From NCBI GenBank assembly GCA_028277745.1, contig JANQFR010000009.1, positions 1-64,000 of the forward strand: a stretch of DNA of 64,000 nucleotides, read 5' to 3'. The stretch comes from Phycisphaeraceae bacterium (GTDB lineage Bacteria > Planctomycetota > Phycisphaerae > Phycisphaerales > Phycisphaeraceae). A model generated the notes under the pieces. That model was not told where the DNA came from and ran no database searches. It was given only the letters and a program-made list of their open reading frames with translations. The position numbers were made by a program, and so were the translations under genes. The first letter of the stretch is position 1; every line of letters begins with the position of its first letter. Positions 32,994 through 41,833 of the stretch are shown here, one piece after another.

Positions 32994-33997
32994 CGGGGAC
33001 GATGATATGCGAGGTGATGCGCCACCGCTGCGGCCGTGACGGAGGAGACCGGGCCGAGGCGGGCGTCGTAGTGCTCGACCTTGACCACGCAGTCGCCGAC
33101 GGGGCCCATCAGGTCGATGACGAACTCGCCGCGGCGCAGGTCGTGGGGGTAGGTGTCGTAGGCGTTGACCGCCCAGATGACGCCGCGGCCGGCGTCGCGG
33201 AAGTCTTCCTCACCCCAGTACTCGCTGCCGGGGTGGGCGTAGCCGCCGATCGCGAGGACCAGGTCGCGCGGCCCGGGCCGCGCCGCGTCATCGGCGAGGA
33301 CGGGAAACGGCAGCCCGAGGACGTGGTGAGGCAGCGCCCGGCCGGCGGGGCGGAGGCGGACCACGCCGCCGTCAGCGAGCGTGTCGTCGATGCGGAACGC
33401 GGCGCGGTCCAGCGCGTCGCCGCTGGCGGTCGCGAGGTCCCGCAGCACGCGGCGAACCGCCGCGAGATAGCGCGGCGCCAGCGTGTGGGCCGGGATCGGC
33501 TCGAGCCAGAGGTCGTGGTGGAACCGCTGGCCGCCGTAGCGGAAAAACCGGTCGCGGCGGGTGTCGATCTCCAGCGACTGGCGGACGACCGGCGTCTCGC
33601 CCAGGCGGGTGCAGGCGGCGAAGAGCTCGAGCTGCACCGCCCACGCCGCGGCGAGCCGCACCGCCGGGTCGGGGTCGTCCGGCAGGGGCAACGCCACCGT
33701 GTCGGGCGGGGCCGGCAGCCCTTCGAGCAGCAGCACCACGTCCCCGGCGCGCGGGGGGTCGAGCGTCGAGAACGCGAACGCCCCCGCGCCGCCGACCAGG
33801 TCGGCCGCCACACCCGGGTCGCCGACCACGGTCAGATCGGCGCCGCCGATCAACGCCCGGGCCGCCCGGTCGAGCAACGCCGCGTCGATCGCGCGCCGTT
33901 GAAGATCGCTGAGCCGGCGGTCGAGTGTCTGGAAATAATCCTCGCCGAGCGCGGCCTGGGTGATCAGCGCGCACAGCATCAACGCGATGGGTCTCAT
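32990..33997 (-). CDS. Exported protein of unknown function, possible SIS-like domain
   Basis: The protein has 335 residues from ATG 33997, with a short signal peptide (MRPIALMLCALITQAALGED). The mature part starts YFQTLDRRLSDLQRRAIDAALLDRAARALIGGADLTVVG, which resembles the opening of sugar-isomerase (SIS) domains. It continues with VVLLLEGLPAPPDTVALPLPDD and a C-terminal PRDLVLAIGGYAHPGSEYWGEEDFRDAGRG. The SIS resemblance is weak and made by eye, and an exported SIS protein would be unusual. It is the first gene of the coupled operon running to 31483. Confidence 0.55.
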   Translation of the reverse strand: MRPIALMLCALITQAALGEDYFQTLDRRLSDLQRRAIDAALLDRAARALIGGADLTVVGDPGVAADLVGGAGAFAFSTLDPPRAGDVVLLLEGLPAPPDTVALPLPDDPDPAVRLAAAWAVQLELFAACTRLGETPVVRQSLEIDTRRDRFFRYGGQRFHHDLWLEPIPAHTLAPRYLAAVRRVLRDLATASGDALDRAAFRIDDTLADGGVVRLRPAGRALPHHVLGLPFPVLADDAARPGPRDLVLAIGGYAHPGSEYWGEEDFRDAGRGVIWAVNAYDTYPHDLRRGEFVIDLMGPVGDCVVKVEHYDARLGPVSSVTAAAVAHHLAYHRPR

Positions 33998-34057
33998 CCC
34001 TGGGTCTCCTGCCCCAATCATGCCCCAGGAATCGAGAAATGCAAGTTTTTTAAAGCC

Positions 34058-34110
34058 ATAGCCGGCGTGCTACGCACGCCTGGCCCGGGGCCGCGTAGCG
34101 GCCCGGCTAT
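34058..34110. repeat. Family A repeat, copy 4 (reverse orientation)
   Basis: ATAGCCGG to CCGGCTAT contains the hairpins GGCGTGC-TAC-GCACGCC and GGGGCCGC-GTA-GCGGCCC in reverse order relative to copies 2 and 3. It sits between efp and the exported-protein gene. Confidence 0.8.
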
Positions 34111-34119
34111 CGGTGATCG

Positions 34120-34683
34120 CTACTCGCCGGTGACGCGGGAGAGGTACGAGCCGTCTTCGGTGGAGACGCGGACGACCTGGCCGTTGGCGATGAACGGCGG
34201 GACGCGGGTCTTGAGGCCGGTCTCGAGGGTGGCTTCCTTGAGCTGATTGGTCGCGGTGGCGCCCTTGATGCCCGGGGGGGTGTCGGTGACCTCGAGGTCG
34301 ACCGCCGCGGGCAGGTCGATGCTTACGACGTTGCCCTGGTAGACCAGCCCGACGACCGGGGTGTTGGGTTTGATGTAGAGCAGCGCGTCGCCCAGCACGT
34401 CTTCAGGGATAGTGGCCTGCTCGTAGGACTCACTGTCCATGAACACGGCGCCGGAGCCGTCGGAGTAGAGATACTCCATCTCGCGGCGGTCGAGGTTGAC
34501 CTGGTTGACGTCTTCGGAGGTGCGGAGGCGTTTTTCGACGTTCTGGCCGGTCTGGACGTTCTTGAGCTTGGCCTGGACGAACGCGGGGCCCTTGCCGGGC
34601 TTGACGTGCTCGGTCTTGGTGCAGATCCAGAGCTGGCCGTCGATGTCGAGGGCCATGCCGGGCTTGAGGTCGTTGGATTTCAT
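34120..34683 (-). CDS. efp: Translation elongation factor P
   Basis: The protein has 187 residues in three beta-barrel domains. The N-terminal KOW-like domain carries the tip KPGKGPAF with K31, the residue that is modified in other bacteria to act at the ribosomal P site on polyproline stalls. Domains II and III contain EYLYSDGSGAVFMDSESYEQ and DTPPGIKGATATNQLKEATLETG, close to the EF-P consensus. Genes for the modifying enzymes (epmA/epmB, earP) are not nearby. Many products in this window have Pro-rich stretches, which fits a need for EF-P. Confidence 0.95.
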   Translation of the reverse strand: MKSNDLKPGMALDIDGQLWICTKTEHVKPGKGPAFVQAKLKNVQTGQNVEKRLRTSEDVNQVNLDRREMEYLYSDGSGAVFMDSESYEQATIPEDVLGDALLYIKPNTPVVGLVYQGNVVSIDLPAAVDLEVTDTPPGIKGATATNQLKEATLETGLKTRVPPFIANGQVVRVSTEDGSYLSRVTGE

Positions 34684-35005
34684 GGGTCAAGCTCCGTGGT
34701 TTCGGGGGGCGGGGCGGAGATTGTGGCAGAGGCGCAGGGGTTATGCAACGCGCCGGGCTCAGGCCCCTTGGGAGAAGGCCTTTATAAAGCCGGTCCTGAG
34801 CGAAGCGAAGGTCCGGATGGACAGTTGGAGAGGGTCGGTATCCGGGCCTTCGCTTCGCTCCGGTCCAGCTTTGGCTCCATGCCTCAGAAAAAAACGGGAG
34901 CCGGTGTAACACGTGGGCGGGCTTGCCGTAACCACACGTAAGCCGTTGTGTTATCGGCTCAGGAGGGGCGTCATGGGTTTGGGACAAGAAGGGAGAGAAG
35001 GATAA
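34684..35005. other. Non-coding spacer with a large imperfect hairpin
   Basis: This 322-bp gap lies between efp and the first of three exported paralogues. Its main feature is the inverted pair at 34786-34818 and 34840-34872. A GAAGGGAGAGAAGGAT ribosome site closes it before ATG 35006. I see no gene or known RNA. Confidence 0.6.
34786..34872. repeat. Inverted pair of family C-like units (33-bp arms)
   Basis: The left arm reads AAAGCCGGTCCTGAGCGAAG, then CGAAGGTCCGGAT. The right arm is its near-complement, starting ATCCGGGCCTTCGCTTCGCT and ending TTT. There are only a few mismatches and a 21-base loop. The arms can form a long stem or act as a two-way terminator between efp and the exported-protein cluster. 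Confidence 0.75.
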
Positions 35006-35668
35006 ATGACGATGCGACAAACGCTTTCGGCCGCTGTGATCGGCTTGGCCGCCTTGACGGGTCTCACGGCCCACGCCGCCACCGTCTACAGCAACCTGTC
35101 GGGCACGGGGACGTACACCGGCTTCTCAGCGATCTCCATCCGCGGGGCGAATGTGCCCCCTAACTCGCTCAGAGCGGCGGTGTCATTCACCCCGGCCCAG
35201 AACTACACGCTCGACTCCATCGAACTGGGGGTGTCCAGCGATACGAACTTTACCGACAACCTGACGGTGACCTTGGCGGCGAGCGACTCGGGCCTGCCGG
35301 GGGCGGGGATCGAAACATTCGGTGTCCTCAGCGGGTTCCCCGAATTCAACACATCCGACTCGTTCCTGGCGACCGCAACGTCCGCCGCCAACCCTTTGCT
35401 GCAGGCGGGCGTCGAGTACTTCGTGATTCTCGAAGCAGCCGACCCCGACTCAAAGATCAAGTGGCACAACAACAATCAAGGGGCAACGGGACGTTTCCTC
35501 CAGAGCGGCGGAGGCGCATTTTGGACGACGGCCCCGGGCAGCCCAGAATTTGTGTTCCGCGTGAACGGGACCGCCGTCATCGTGCCCACCCCCACCGCCG
35601 TGGCCGCCGGCGCCGCCCTGCTGGGGCTGCTCGGCCTCACGCGGGTTCGCCGCCGTCCATCGGCGTGA
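35006..35668 (+). CDS. Exported choice-of-anchor-R-type protein with VPTP sorting tail, paralogue 1
   Basis: The protein has 220 residues with a signal peptide ending AHA. A beta-sandwich domain follows: ATVYSNLSGTGTY, then YTLDSIELGVSS, LAASDSGLPGAGIETFGVLSG, AGVEYFVILEAADPDSKIKW and FVFRVNGT. It resembles choice-of-anchor R domains, which occur with several sorting tails. The C-terminus is VPTP, a hydrophobic run (AVAAGAALLGLLGL) and VRRRPSA, a PEP-CTERM-like signal. It is first of three tandem copies (35006, 35795, 36562), each with its own ribosome site, and is probably a surface or matrix protein. Confidence 0.8.
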   Translation: MTMRQTLSAAVIGLAALTGLTAHAATVYSNLSGTGTYTGFSAISIRGANVPPNSLRAAVSFTPAQNYTLDSIELGVSSDTNFTDNLTVTLAASDSGLPGAGIETFGVLSGFPEFNTSDSFLATATSAANPLLQAGVEYFVILEAADPDSKIKWHNNNQGATGRFLQSGGGAFWTTAPGSPEFVFRVNGTAVIVPTPTAVAAGAALLGLLGLTRVRRRPSA

Positions 35669-35794
35669 AGCCGCAACGCCTCACCACTCAAGCAAAAAAC
35701 AATGCGGTTTGATGAACGCGCACCTCACTGCGGATGGATTCATTCAACCTTGCCTCACGCGTTTTAATCCACAAAGGGAAGAAAGAGACTCATC

Positions 35795-36445
35795 ATGACC
35801 AAGCAACACACCTTCTCAATCGTCGCCATCGGCCTGGCCATCGTCGTCGGTGGATCGGCCCCCGCGGCCACCGTCTACAGCAACCTGTCGGGCACGGATA
35901 CCTACAACGCCTTTTCCGGAAACACCGTCCGGGGAGCCAATCAGCCTTTCCCGTACTCATATGCCGTGTCGTTCACGCCGGGCGGCCACTACACGCTCGA
36001 CTCCATCGAGCTGGGGCTGTCCAAAGAGAGCGGCGGCTTCCCCGATGACGTGATCGTCACGCTGGCGGCCAGCGACTCGGGCCTGCCGGGGGCGACGATC
36101 GAGTCGTTTGGCGTGTTCAGCGGCTTCCCCGAGTTCGGCACGTCCGACTCGTTCCTGGCCACCGCGGTCTCGGCCGCCAACCCGCTGCTCCTGGCGGGCG
36201 TCGAGTACTTCGTGGTCGTCGACGCGGCCGACCCCGATACCAGCGCGGTGTGGAACCATAACCTTCAGGGAGCCCTGGGGCGCTTTTTCGAGGTGGCCCC
36301 GGACGTATGGCTGGAAAACCCCAACGCACAGCACGCGCTGCGTGTGAACGGGACCCGGACCATCGTGCCCACCCCCTCAGCCGCGGCCACCGGAGCCGCC
36401 CTGCTGGGGCTGCTCGGCCTGAGCCGGAGGCGCAGACCGGCGTGA
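35795..36445 (+). CDS. Exported choice-of-anchor-R-type protein with VPTP tail, paralogue 2
   Basis: The protein has 216 residues and is collinear with the flanking paralogues. It has a signal peptide, ATVYSNLSGTDTY, YTLDSIELGLS, LAASDSGLPGATIESFGVFSGFPEFGTSDSFL (split by the same spacing), AGVEYFVVVDAADPDTSAVW and LRVNGT. The tail is VPTPSAAATGAALLGLLGL plus SRRRRPA. The exposed loops (for example GGFPDDVIV and VAPDVWLENPN) differ from copy 1, while framework strands are almost unchanged. This is the pattern expected of a surface family diversifying at its loops. Confidence 0.8.
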   Translation: MTKQHTFSIVAIGLAIVVGGSAPAATVYSNLSGTDTYNAFSGNTVRGANQPFPYSYAVSFTPGGHYTLDSIELGLSKESGGFPDDVIVTLAASDSGLPGATIESFGVFSGFPEFGTSDSFLATAVSAANPLLLAGVEYFVVVDAADPDTSAVWNHNLQGALGRFFEVAPDVWLENPNAQHALRVNGTRTIVPTPSAAATGAALLGLLGLSRRRRPA

Positions 36446-36561
36446 CCCGCCCCGCCGCAACATCGTTTTTCGACAAACCTCGGATACATGGATGAGTCCG
36501 CGTGGGGCTCAGTCGAGGCCGGGGGCGCTTTACCGTTTTGATGCAACCAAGGAGAAAGAAA

Positions 36562-37224
36562 ATGAAGACCATGCAATTTATGTTCTCGGCCATGGCGCTG
36601 GGCTTGGCGGTCCTGGCGGGCCCCGCGGCCCACGCCGCCACGATCTACAGCAACCTGTCGGGCGCCGACACCTATCTCGGCAACACCTCCGTCATCTTTC
36701 GGGGCCCCAACGTCCTGCCCTTCGAGGGCAGGTACGCCGTGTCGTTCACGCCAGGCAATAACTACACGCTCGACTCCGTCGAGGTGGGGCTGTCCAGCCT
36801 GCAGGGTTGGGCCGATGACGCGGAGATCGCGCTGGCGGCCAGCGACTCGGGCCTGCCGGGGACGGTGATCGAGTCGCTGGGCGTCTTCAGCGGCTTCCCG
36901 GAGTTCGGCACGTCCGACTCGTTCCTGGTGACCGCCAACTCGGCCGCCAACCCGCTGCTGCAGGCGGGCGTCGAATACTTCATCGTCGTCTCCGCGGGCG
37001 ACCCCGACGCCTACGCGTACTGGAACCTCAACAATCAAGGGGTACACGGTATTTTTCACCAGGAAGACGGCGGGGTATGGCAGGAATTCGCCGGCACCAT
37101 CCAGCCCACGCTCCGCGTGAACGGGACCATCGTGCCCACGCCCACCGCCGCGGCCATGGGCGGCGTCCTGCTGGGGCTGTTCAGCCTCGCACGGACCCGG
37201 CGGCGCGGGGCCCAAGGCGGCTGA
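36562..37224 (+). CDS. Exported choice-of-anchor-R-type protein with VPTP tail, paralogue 3
   Basis: The protein has 220 residues from ATG 36562, after an AAGGAGAAAG ribosome site; the frame is open further upstream without homology. It shares signal peptide, ATIYSNLSGADTY, YTLDSVEVGLSS, LAASDSGLPGTVIESLGVFSG, AGVEYFIVVSAGDPDAYAYW and LRVNGT with the other two. Its tail VPTPTAAAMGGVLLGLFSLARTRRRG is the most diverged, with extra residues after the Arg cluster. A hairpin terminator follows at 37265. Confidence 0.8.
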   Translation: MKTMQFMFSAMALGLAVLAGPAAHAATIYSNLSGADTYLGNTSVIFRGPNVLPFEGRYAVSFTPGNNYTLDSVEVGLSSLQGWADDAEIALAASDSGLPGTVIESLGVFSGFPEFGTSDSFLVTANSAANPLLQAGVEYFIVVSAGDPDAYAYWNLNNQGVHGIFHQEDGGVWQEFAGTIQPTLRVNGTIVPTPTAAAMGGVLLGLFSLARTRRRGAQGG

Positions 37225-37264
37225 AACATTTTCACAGATCCGGCGCCAACCCCGACACACCACC

Positions 37265-37294
37265 GAAGCCCAGGGACCGCGGTCCCTGGGCTTC
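37265..37294 (+). terminator. Hairpin after the exported-paralogue cluster
   Basis: GAAGCCCAGGGACC-GC-GGTCCCTGGGCTTC is a 14-bp perfect stem followed by CTTCAT. It ends the cluster 41 bp after the last stop and 85 bp before the ABC-transporter start. Confidence 0.7.
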
Positions 37295-37378
37295 CTTCAT
37301 ATTCAGACGCCAGCAATATGTTTGACGCCGGCGCTTGGCCTAAGCCTCTTGGACGCCCCCGTTGATACACTGCCCTTC

Positions 37379-38136
<758 letters not shown>

Positions 38137-38140
<4 letters not shown>

Positions 38141-39729
38141 ACGCCTGGATCAACAATCTCGAGGTGCTGCTGGAACGCTGGCCCACCCTCGCGAGCGAAC
38201 ACGTGCTGGTGACCGTGGTGTCGCTGGGGCTGGGCGTGTTGATCGCGTTGCCGCTGGGGATCTGGACGGTGCGGCGGCCGCGGTGGCGGGCGGCGGCGAC
38301 GGGCGTGGCGAGCGTGGTGCAGACCGTGCCGGCCCTGGCGCTGCTGGCGTTGATCCTGCCGGTGCTGGTGGGGATCAACGCGCTGCTGATGTGGCTGCTG
38401 GGGCTGACCGACGGGCCGCTGCGGGCGATCGGGTTCCTGCCCACGGTGATCGCGTTGACGCTCTACAGCCTGCTGCCGATGCTGCGCAACACGCTCGCCG
38501 GGTTGGCGGGGGTGGACCCGGCCACGGTCGAGGCGGCGCGGGGCGTGGGCATGACCCGGCGGCAGGTGCTGTGGCGGGTCCAGATGCCCCTGGCGCTGCC
38601 GGTCATCGTCGCGGGCGTGCGCACCGCCGCGGTCTGGACCGTGGGCATGGCGACCCTGTCCACCCTCATCGGCCAGCCGAGCCTGGGCGACTACATCATC
38701 ACCGGCCTGCAGACCCGCAACACCCTCTCGATCCTGCTGGGCGTGGTCAGCGCCGCGGCGCTGGCGATCGCGCTCGACCAGTTGCTGGGGCTGATGGAGG
38801 CGGGCGTGGCCCAGCGCTCCGCGTGGAGGAAAGCCGTCGCCGCGCCCGGACTGGCGCTGATCGTCCTCGCCGGGTTCACGCCCATCACCATCGCGCCCTG
38901 GCTCGACGCCGACCGCGACCGCCCCGACGCCGAAATTGGCGCCAAGACGTTCAACGAGTCGTACATCCTCGCCCATCTCATCGCGGACGAGCTGCAAAGC
39001 GATTTCGACGTGCACCAACGCGTCGGACTCGGGTCCACCGTCGCCTACGACGCCCTGCGGGTCAACGAGCTCGACGCCTACGTCGACTACACCGGCACCA
39101 TCTGGGCGACGATCATGAAACGCGACCAAATCGCCCCGGCCGACGTGGTGCTCCGTGAGATGACCCAGTGGCTCAAGGAGCACGACGGGATCGTCTGCCT
39201 CGGATCGCTGGGGTTTCAGAACGCCTACGCCCTGGCCGTGCGCAAGGAAACCGCGGAGCAGCACGGCCTCAAGACCATCTCCGACCTCGCGAAGGTCTCG
39301 GACCAGATGTCGATCGCGTCGGACCCCGAGTTCTTCGGCCGGGCGGAGTGGCGGGACCTGGTGTCGACCTACGGGCTCGACTTCCAGCAGAAAGTCCCGA
39401 TGCAGAGCACGCTGATGTACGAGGCGATCGCCGCGGGCGAGGTCGACGTCATCACCGCCTACACCAGCGACGGCCGGATCACAGCGTACGACCTGGTGAC
39501 CCTGACCGACGACCGGCACGTGCTGCCGCCTTACGAAGCGGTGCTGCTGCTGAGCCCGGAGGCGGCCGCCAACCCCAAGCTGACCGCCCTGCTCCAGCCC
39601 CTGATCGGCGCCATCGACATCGACGAGATGCGCCGGGCGAACCTGATGGTCGACATCGACGGCGACACCGTGGCGACCGCCGCCGCGTGGCTGCGCGATC
39701 AGATCGATAAGAACAAAAAAACTGACTAA
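38137..39729 (+). CDS. opuCB/opuCC fusion: OpuC-type permease fused to its substrate-binding domain
   Basis: The protein has 530 residues. Residues 1-225 form the permease with LASEHVLVTVVSLGLGVLIALPLG and the coupling loop VEAARGVGMTRRQVLWRVQMPLALPVI. A hydrophobic hinge (GLALIVLAGFTPI) leads to the substrate-binding domain (about 258-530) with IGAKTFNESYILAHLIADEL, VDYTGTIWATI, VITAYTSDGRITAYDLVTLTDD and LLSPEAAANPKLTALL. These are the OpuCC-family hallmarks for quaternary amines such as choline, betaine or carnitine. Such fusions are known. Fusion removes the need for a free binding protein and tethers it outside the inner membrane. Confidence 0.9.
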
Positions 39730-39734
39730 CGAAA

Positions 39735-39799
39735 CACAGAGACGCCGGGAGACAACCAAGATGTTTTGTGGATCGACTCTGTGCCTGGGCGTCTCTGTG
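39735..39799. repeat. 12-bp perfect inverted repeat after opuC
   Basis: CACAGAGACGCC (39735-39746) pairs with GGCGTCTCTGTG (39788-39799) around a 41-base loop. It lies between opuC and the cyclo-ligase gene and may serve as a transcription-end structure. Confidence 0.7.
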
Positions 39800-39837
39800 G
39801 TGAGCTTCTTATGCCTTGAAGCCCGCCATGATCTGCG

Positions 39838-40404
39838 ATGAACATCAGCGCGGAAAAATCATCCTTCCGGCAACGGCTCAAAGCCCAACGCGATGCGTTG
39901 AGCGCCGCCGAGGTGCGGGACAAGTCGCGGCGGATCCTCGATCACCTCATGCCGATGGTGAATCCTCAACAACATATCTTCTGCTATATCTCGCACCGCA
40001 ACGAAGTCGACACCCATACGTTCATCCAAGCGTGTCTCGCCAAAGGCGTAAGACTCTCGGCGCCGCGCGTAATCGGCGACGGGGTGATGGAGGCCCGACG
40101 GATCGACGAATGGGACGCCATGACGATCGGCCGCTTCGGGGTGCTCGAGCCGGAACCGGACGCGAAGTTTGCAAAACGGGTGGAACTGTGTGTGGCGCCC
40201 TGCGTCGCGGTGACCGAGCGCGGCGATCGGCTGGGGATGGGCGGGGGGTATTACGACCGGTGGTTCGCGGCGCACCCCAAAGTGAAGCGGGTGGCGCTGG
40301 CGTATGAGGCGCAGGTCGTGGAGGCGTTGCCCACCGATGAGCGTGACCAGAAGGTGGACCTGGTGGTGACCGAGTCGCGGGTGATTGATTGTCGGTCAGG
40401 CTGA
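39838..40404 (+). CDS. 5-formyltetrahydrofolate cyclo-ligase
   Basis: This 188-residue protein converts 5-formyl-THF to 5,10-methenyl-THF using ATP. The family markers are KSSFRQRLKAQRDALS at the start, IFCYISHRNEVDTHTFI for substrate contacts, and VAVTERGDRLGMGGGYYDRWFA, whose GMGGGYYDR is the diagnostic ATP-loop motif. In E. coli the orthologue (ygfA) follows the 6S RNA gene. Here the 6S-like candidate is 25 kb away, so that linkage is not kept. Confidence 0.9.
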   Translation: MNISAEKSSFRQRLKAQRDALSAAEVRDKSRRILDHLMPMVNPQQHIFCYISHRNEVDTHTFIQACLAKGVRLSAPRVIGDGVMEARRIDEWDAMTIGRFGVLEPEPDAKFAKRVELCVAPCVAVTERGDRLGMGGGYYDRWFAAHPKVKRVALAYEAQVVEALPTDERDQKVDLVVTESRVIDCRSG

Positions 40405-40413
40405 CGCAGCGCC

Positions 40414-40455
40414 AAGCCGGTCCTGAGGACGCCGCAGGCGGCCGAAGGTCCGGAT
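40414..40455. repeat. Family C repeat, copy 3
   Basis: AAGCCGGTCCTGAGGACGCC, then GCAGGCGGCCGAAGGTCCGGAT. Closely similar to copy 1 at 30603 and located between two convergent genes. Confidence 0.75.
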
Positions 40456-40470
40456 CTCAACGACGAGCGA

Positions 40471-41751
40471 TCACGCCGACTTCATGATCTCGCGCAGGGT
40501 GATGGTGGCGAACGCGCCGCGGGGCAGTTCGAAAGCGAGCTTGACGTACGGGCCCGACTCATCGACCCCGCCGGAGAGGTCCGGATCGCGCAGCCGGACG
40601 CGGCAGGGGCGCCGAGCGCCGGCGAAGTCGTCGCCCGGATCGTCCGCCACCTGTTCGACGCTCAGCCCGTGCCGAGCTAAGGCGTCACGTTCGATCTCGT
40701 CGGGCCGGCCCTCGGTGCGGGGCATGCCGGGGCCCCATAACGGGCCGGAGGGCGAGACGTCTAACGACGCCACGCGCCCGCCCGGTGCGTTCTCCGTTTC
40801 GGCGACGGCCTCATCCACGCTGAACACCGCGCGGGAGTCGTGCTTCCACGCCAGGTCGCCGGGCAGCAGCCGATTGAAGAGCCCGCCGCGCAGACGCGTG
40901 TCCAGGGCGGTGTTGAAGATGGCCGACTGCATCGCCGAGAGCAGGAAGTGGCGTTGCGTCGCGTCGATGCTCGCCACGGCCTGCTCCGCGGTCTTGCCCT
41001 GGCGCAGCGCATCCAGCGCCTGCCGGTCGTAGGGCAGATTGCGGGGCCACAGCTCCAGGGCCCGGCCATGGTCGCCCGCTTCGTACGCGCGTCGGCCCTC
41101 GACGAGGTAGTCCGCGTCGCTCGGCGAAGGTCGGCCCAGCATCTCGTCGAGAAACGCCTGGTGCTCGCCCAGCAGCAGGCAGCGGCCGAGTCGGTGGCTG
41201 TTGCGTCGGTAGCCGAAGCGTTGCTCACCGAGGTAGTTGGGCGCCCCCAGGCGCACGAGTTGATCGAGGATGCGTTTGGCGGAGACGACGGACGTGGGCT
41301 CGACGTCGCGGATGCGGATCACGAAGCGATTGCCGCCGTGGTGGCCCCGACGGAGCTTGTTGGTGTGACGGTCGGACCACAGCACCTGCATGGTCTTGTA
41401 GCGTTCGAGGTTGGCGAGGAACTCCGCCTCGCCCGCCGGGTCGGGCAGGTGCACGGAGAAGTGCTGACGGGTGACCGCGTGTTTGTCCTTGAGGCCGGCG
41501 TAGCCGACGGCGGATCGGCGGACACGGAAGGCCTTGGCGAGCTTCTTCACGACGTCCTGCGTGGTCAGGCCGCGCTTCTCGATGTAGAGATAAACGTGTT
41601 CGCCTTCGCCGCTGGGCGGATAGAGCGGCTGCTCCTCGACGAGGAAGTCCTCCCGGCGTTGCTTGATCACGCCTCCAATGCCCGGCAGGTCGGGGGTGAG
41701 GTAGGCGAGGTCACGGACGTCGACGGGTTGGGGGCCGATCGAGGTGGGCAT
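40471..41751 (-). CDS. truD: tRNA pseudouridine synthase D
   Basis: The protein has 426 residues from ATG 41751 (MPTSIGPQPVDVRDLAYL). TruD forms pseudouridine 13 in tRNA-Glu. The catalytic aspartate is D89 in GYAGLKDKHAVTRQ. IKQRREDFLVEEQPLYPPSGEGEHVYLYIEKRGLTT precedes it, and FVIRIRDVEP, GAPNYLGEQRFG and FLLSAMQSAIFN follow, all in family order. A TRUD insertion domain occupies the second half. The frame is open 22 codons upstream without homology. It is downstream of ilvE on the same strand. Confidence 0.92.
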   Translation of the reverse strand: MPTSIGPQPVDVRDLAYLTPDLPGIGGVIKQRREDFLVEEQPLYPPSGEGEHVYLYIEKRGLTTQDVVKKLAKAFRVRRSAVGYAGLKDKHAVTRQHFSVHLPDPAGEAEFLANLERYKTMQVLWSDRHTNKLRRGHHGGNRFVIRIRDVEPTSVVSAKRILDQLVRLGAPNYLGEQRFGYRRNSHRLGRCLLLGEHQAFLDEMLGRPSPSDADYLVEGRRAYEAGDHGRALELWPRNLPYDRQALDALRQGKTAEQAVASIDATQRHFLLSAMQSAIFNTALDTRLRGGLFNRLLPGDLAWKHDSRAVFSVDEAVAETENAPGGRVASLDVSPSGPLWGPGMPRTEGRPDEIERDALARHGLSVEQVADDPGDDFAGARRPCRVRLRDPDLSGGVDESGPYVKLAFELPRGAFATITLREIMKSA

Positions 41752-41799
41752 GGCGGGGGTCAGTGTAGCGACGTGGAAGCCCGGGGGAGACACCGCTGG

Positions 41800-41827
41800 A
41801 AGCCCGGGGATGGCCATCCCCGGGCTT
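41800..41827 (-). terminator. Hairpin between ilvE and truD
   Basis: AAGCCCGGGGATGG-CCATCCCCGGGCTT is a 14-bp perfect palindrome just after the ilvE stop. A partial direct copy (GAAGCCCGGGGG) lies beside it at 41776. The minus-strand T-run is poor, so termination may be weak. Confidence 0.5.
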
Positions 41828-41833
41828 TGCCAT

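Noticed and set aside
41776-41827. Riboswitch upstream of truD
   Set aside because: The structure is a simple palindrome with a partial copy. No known aptamer core was found.
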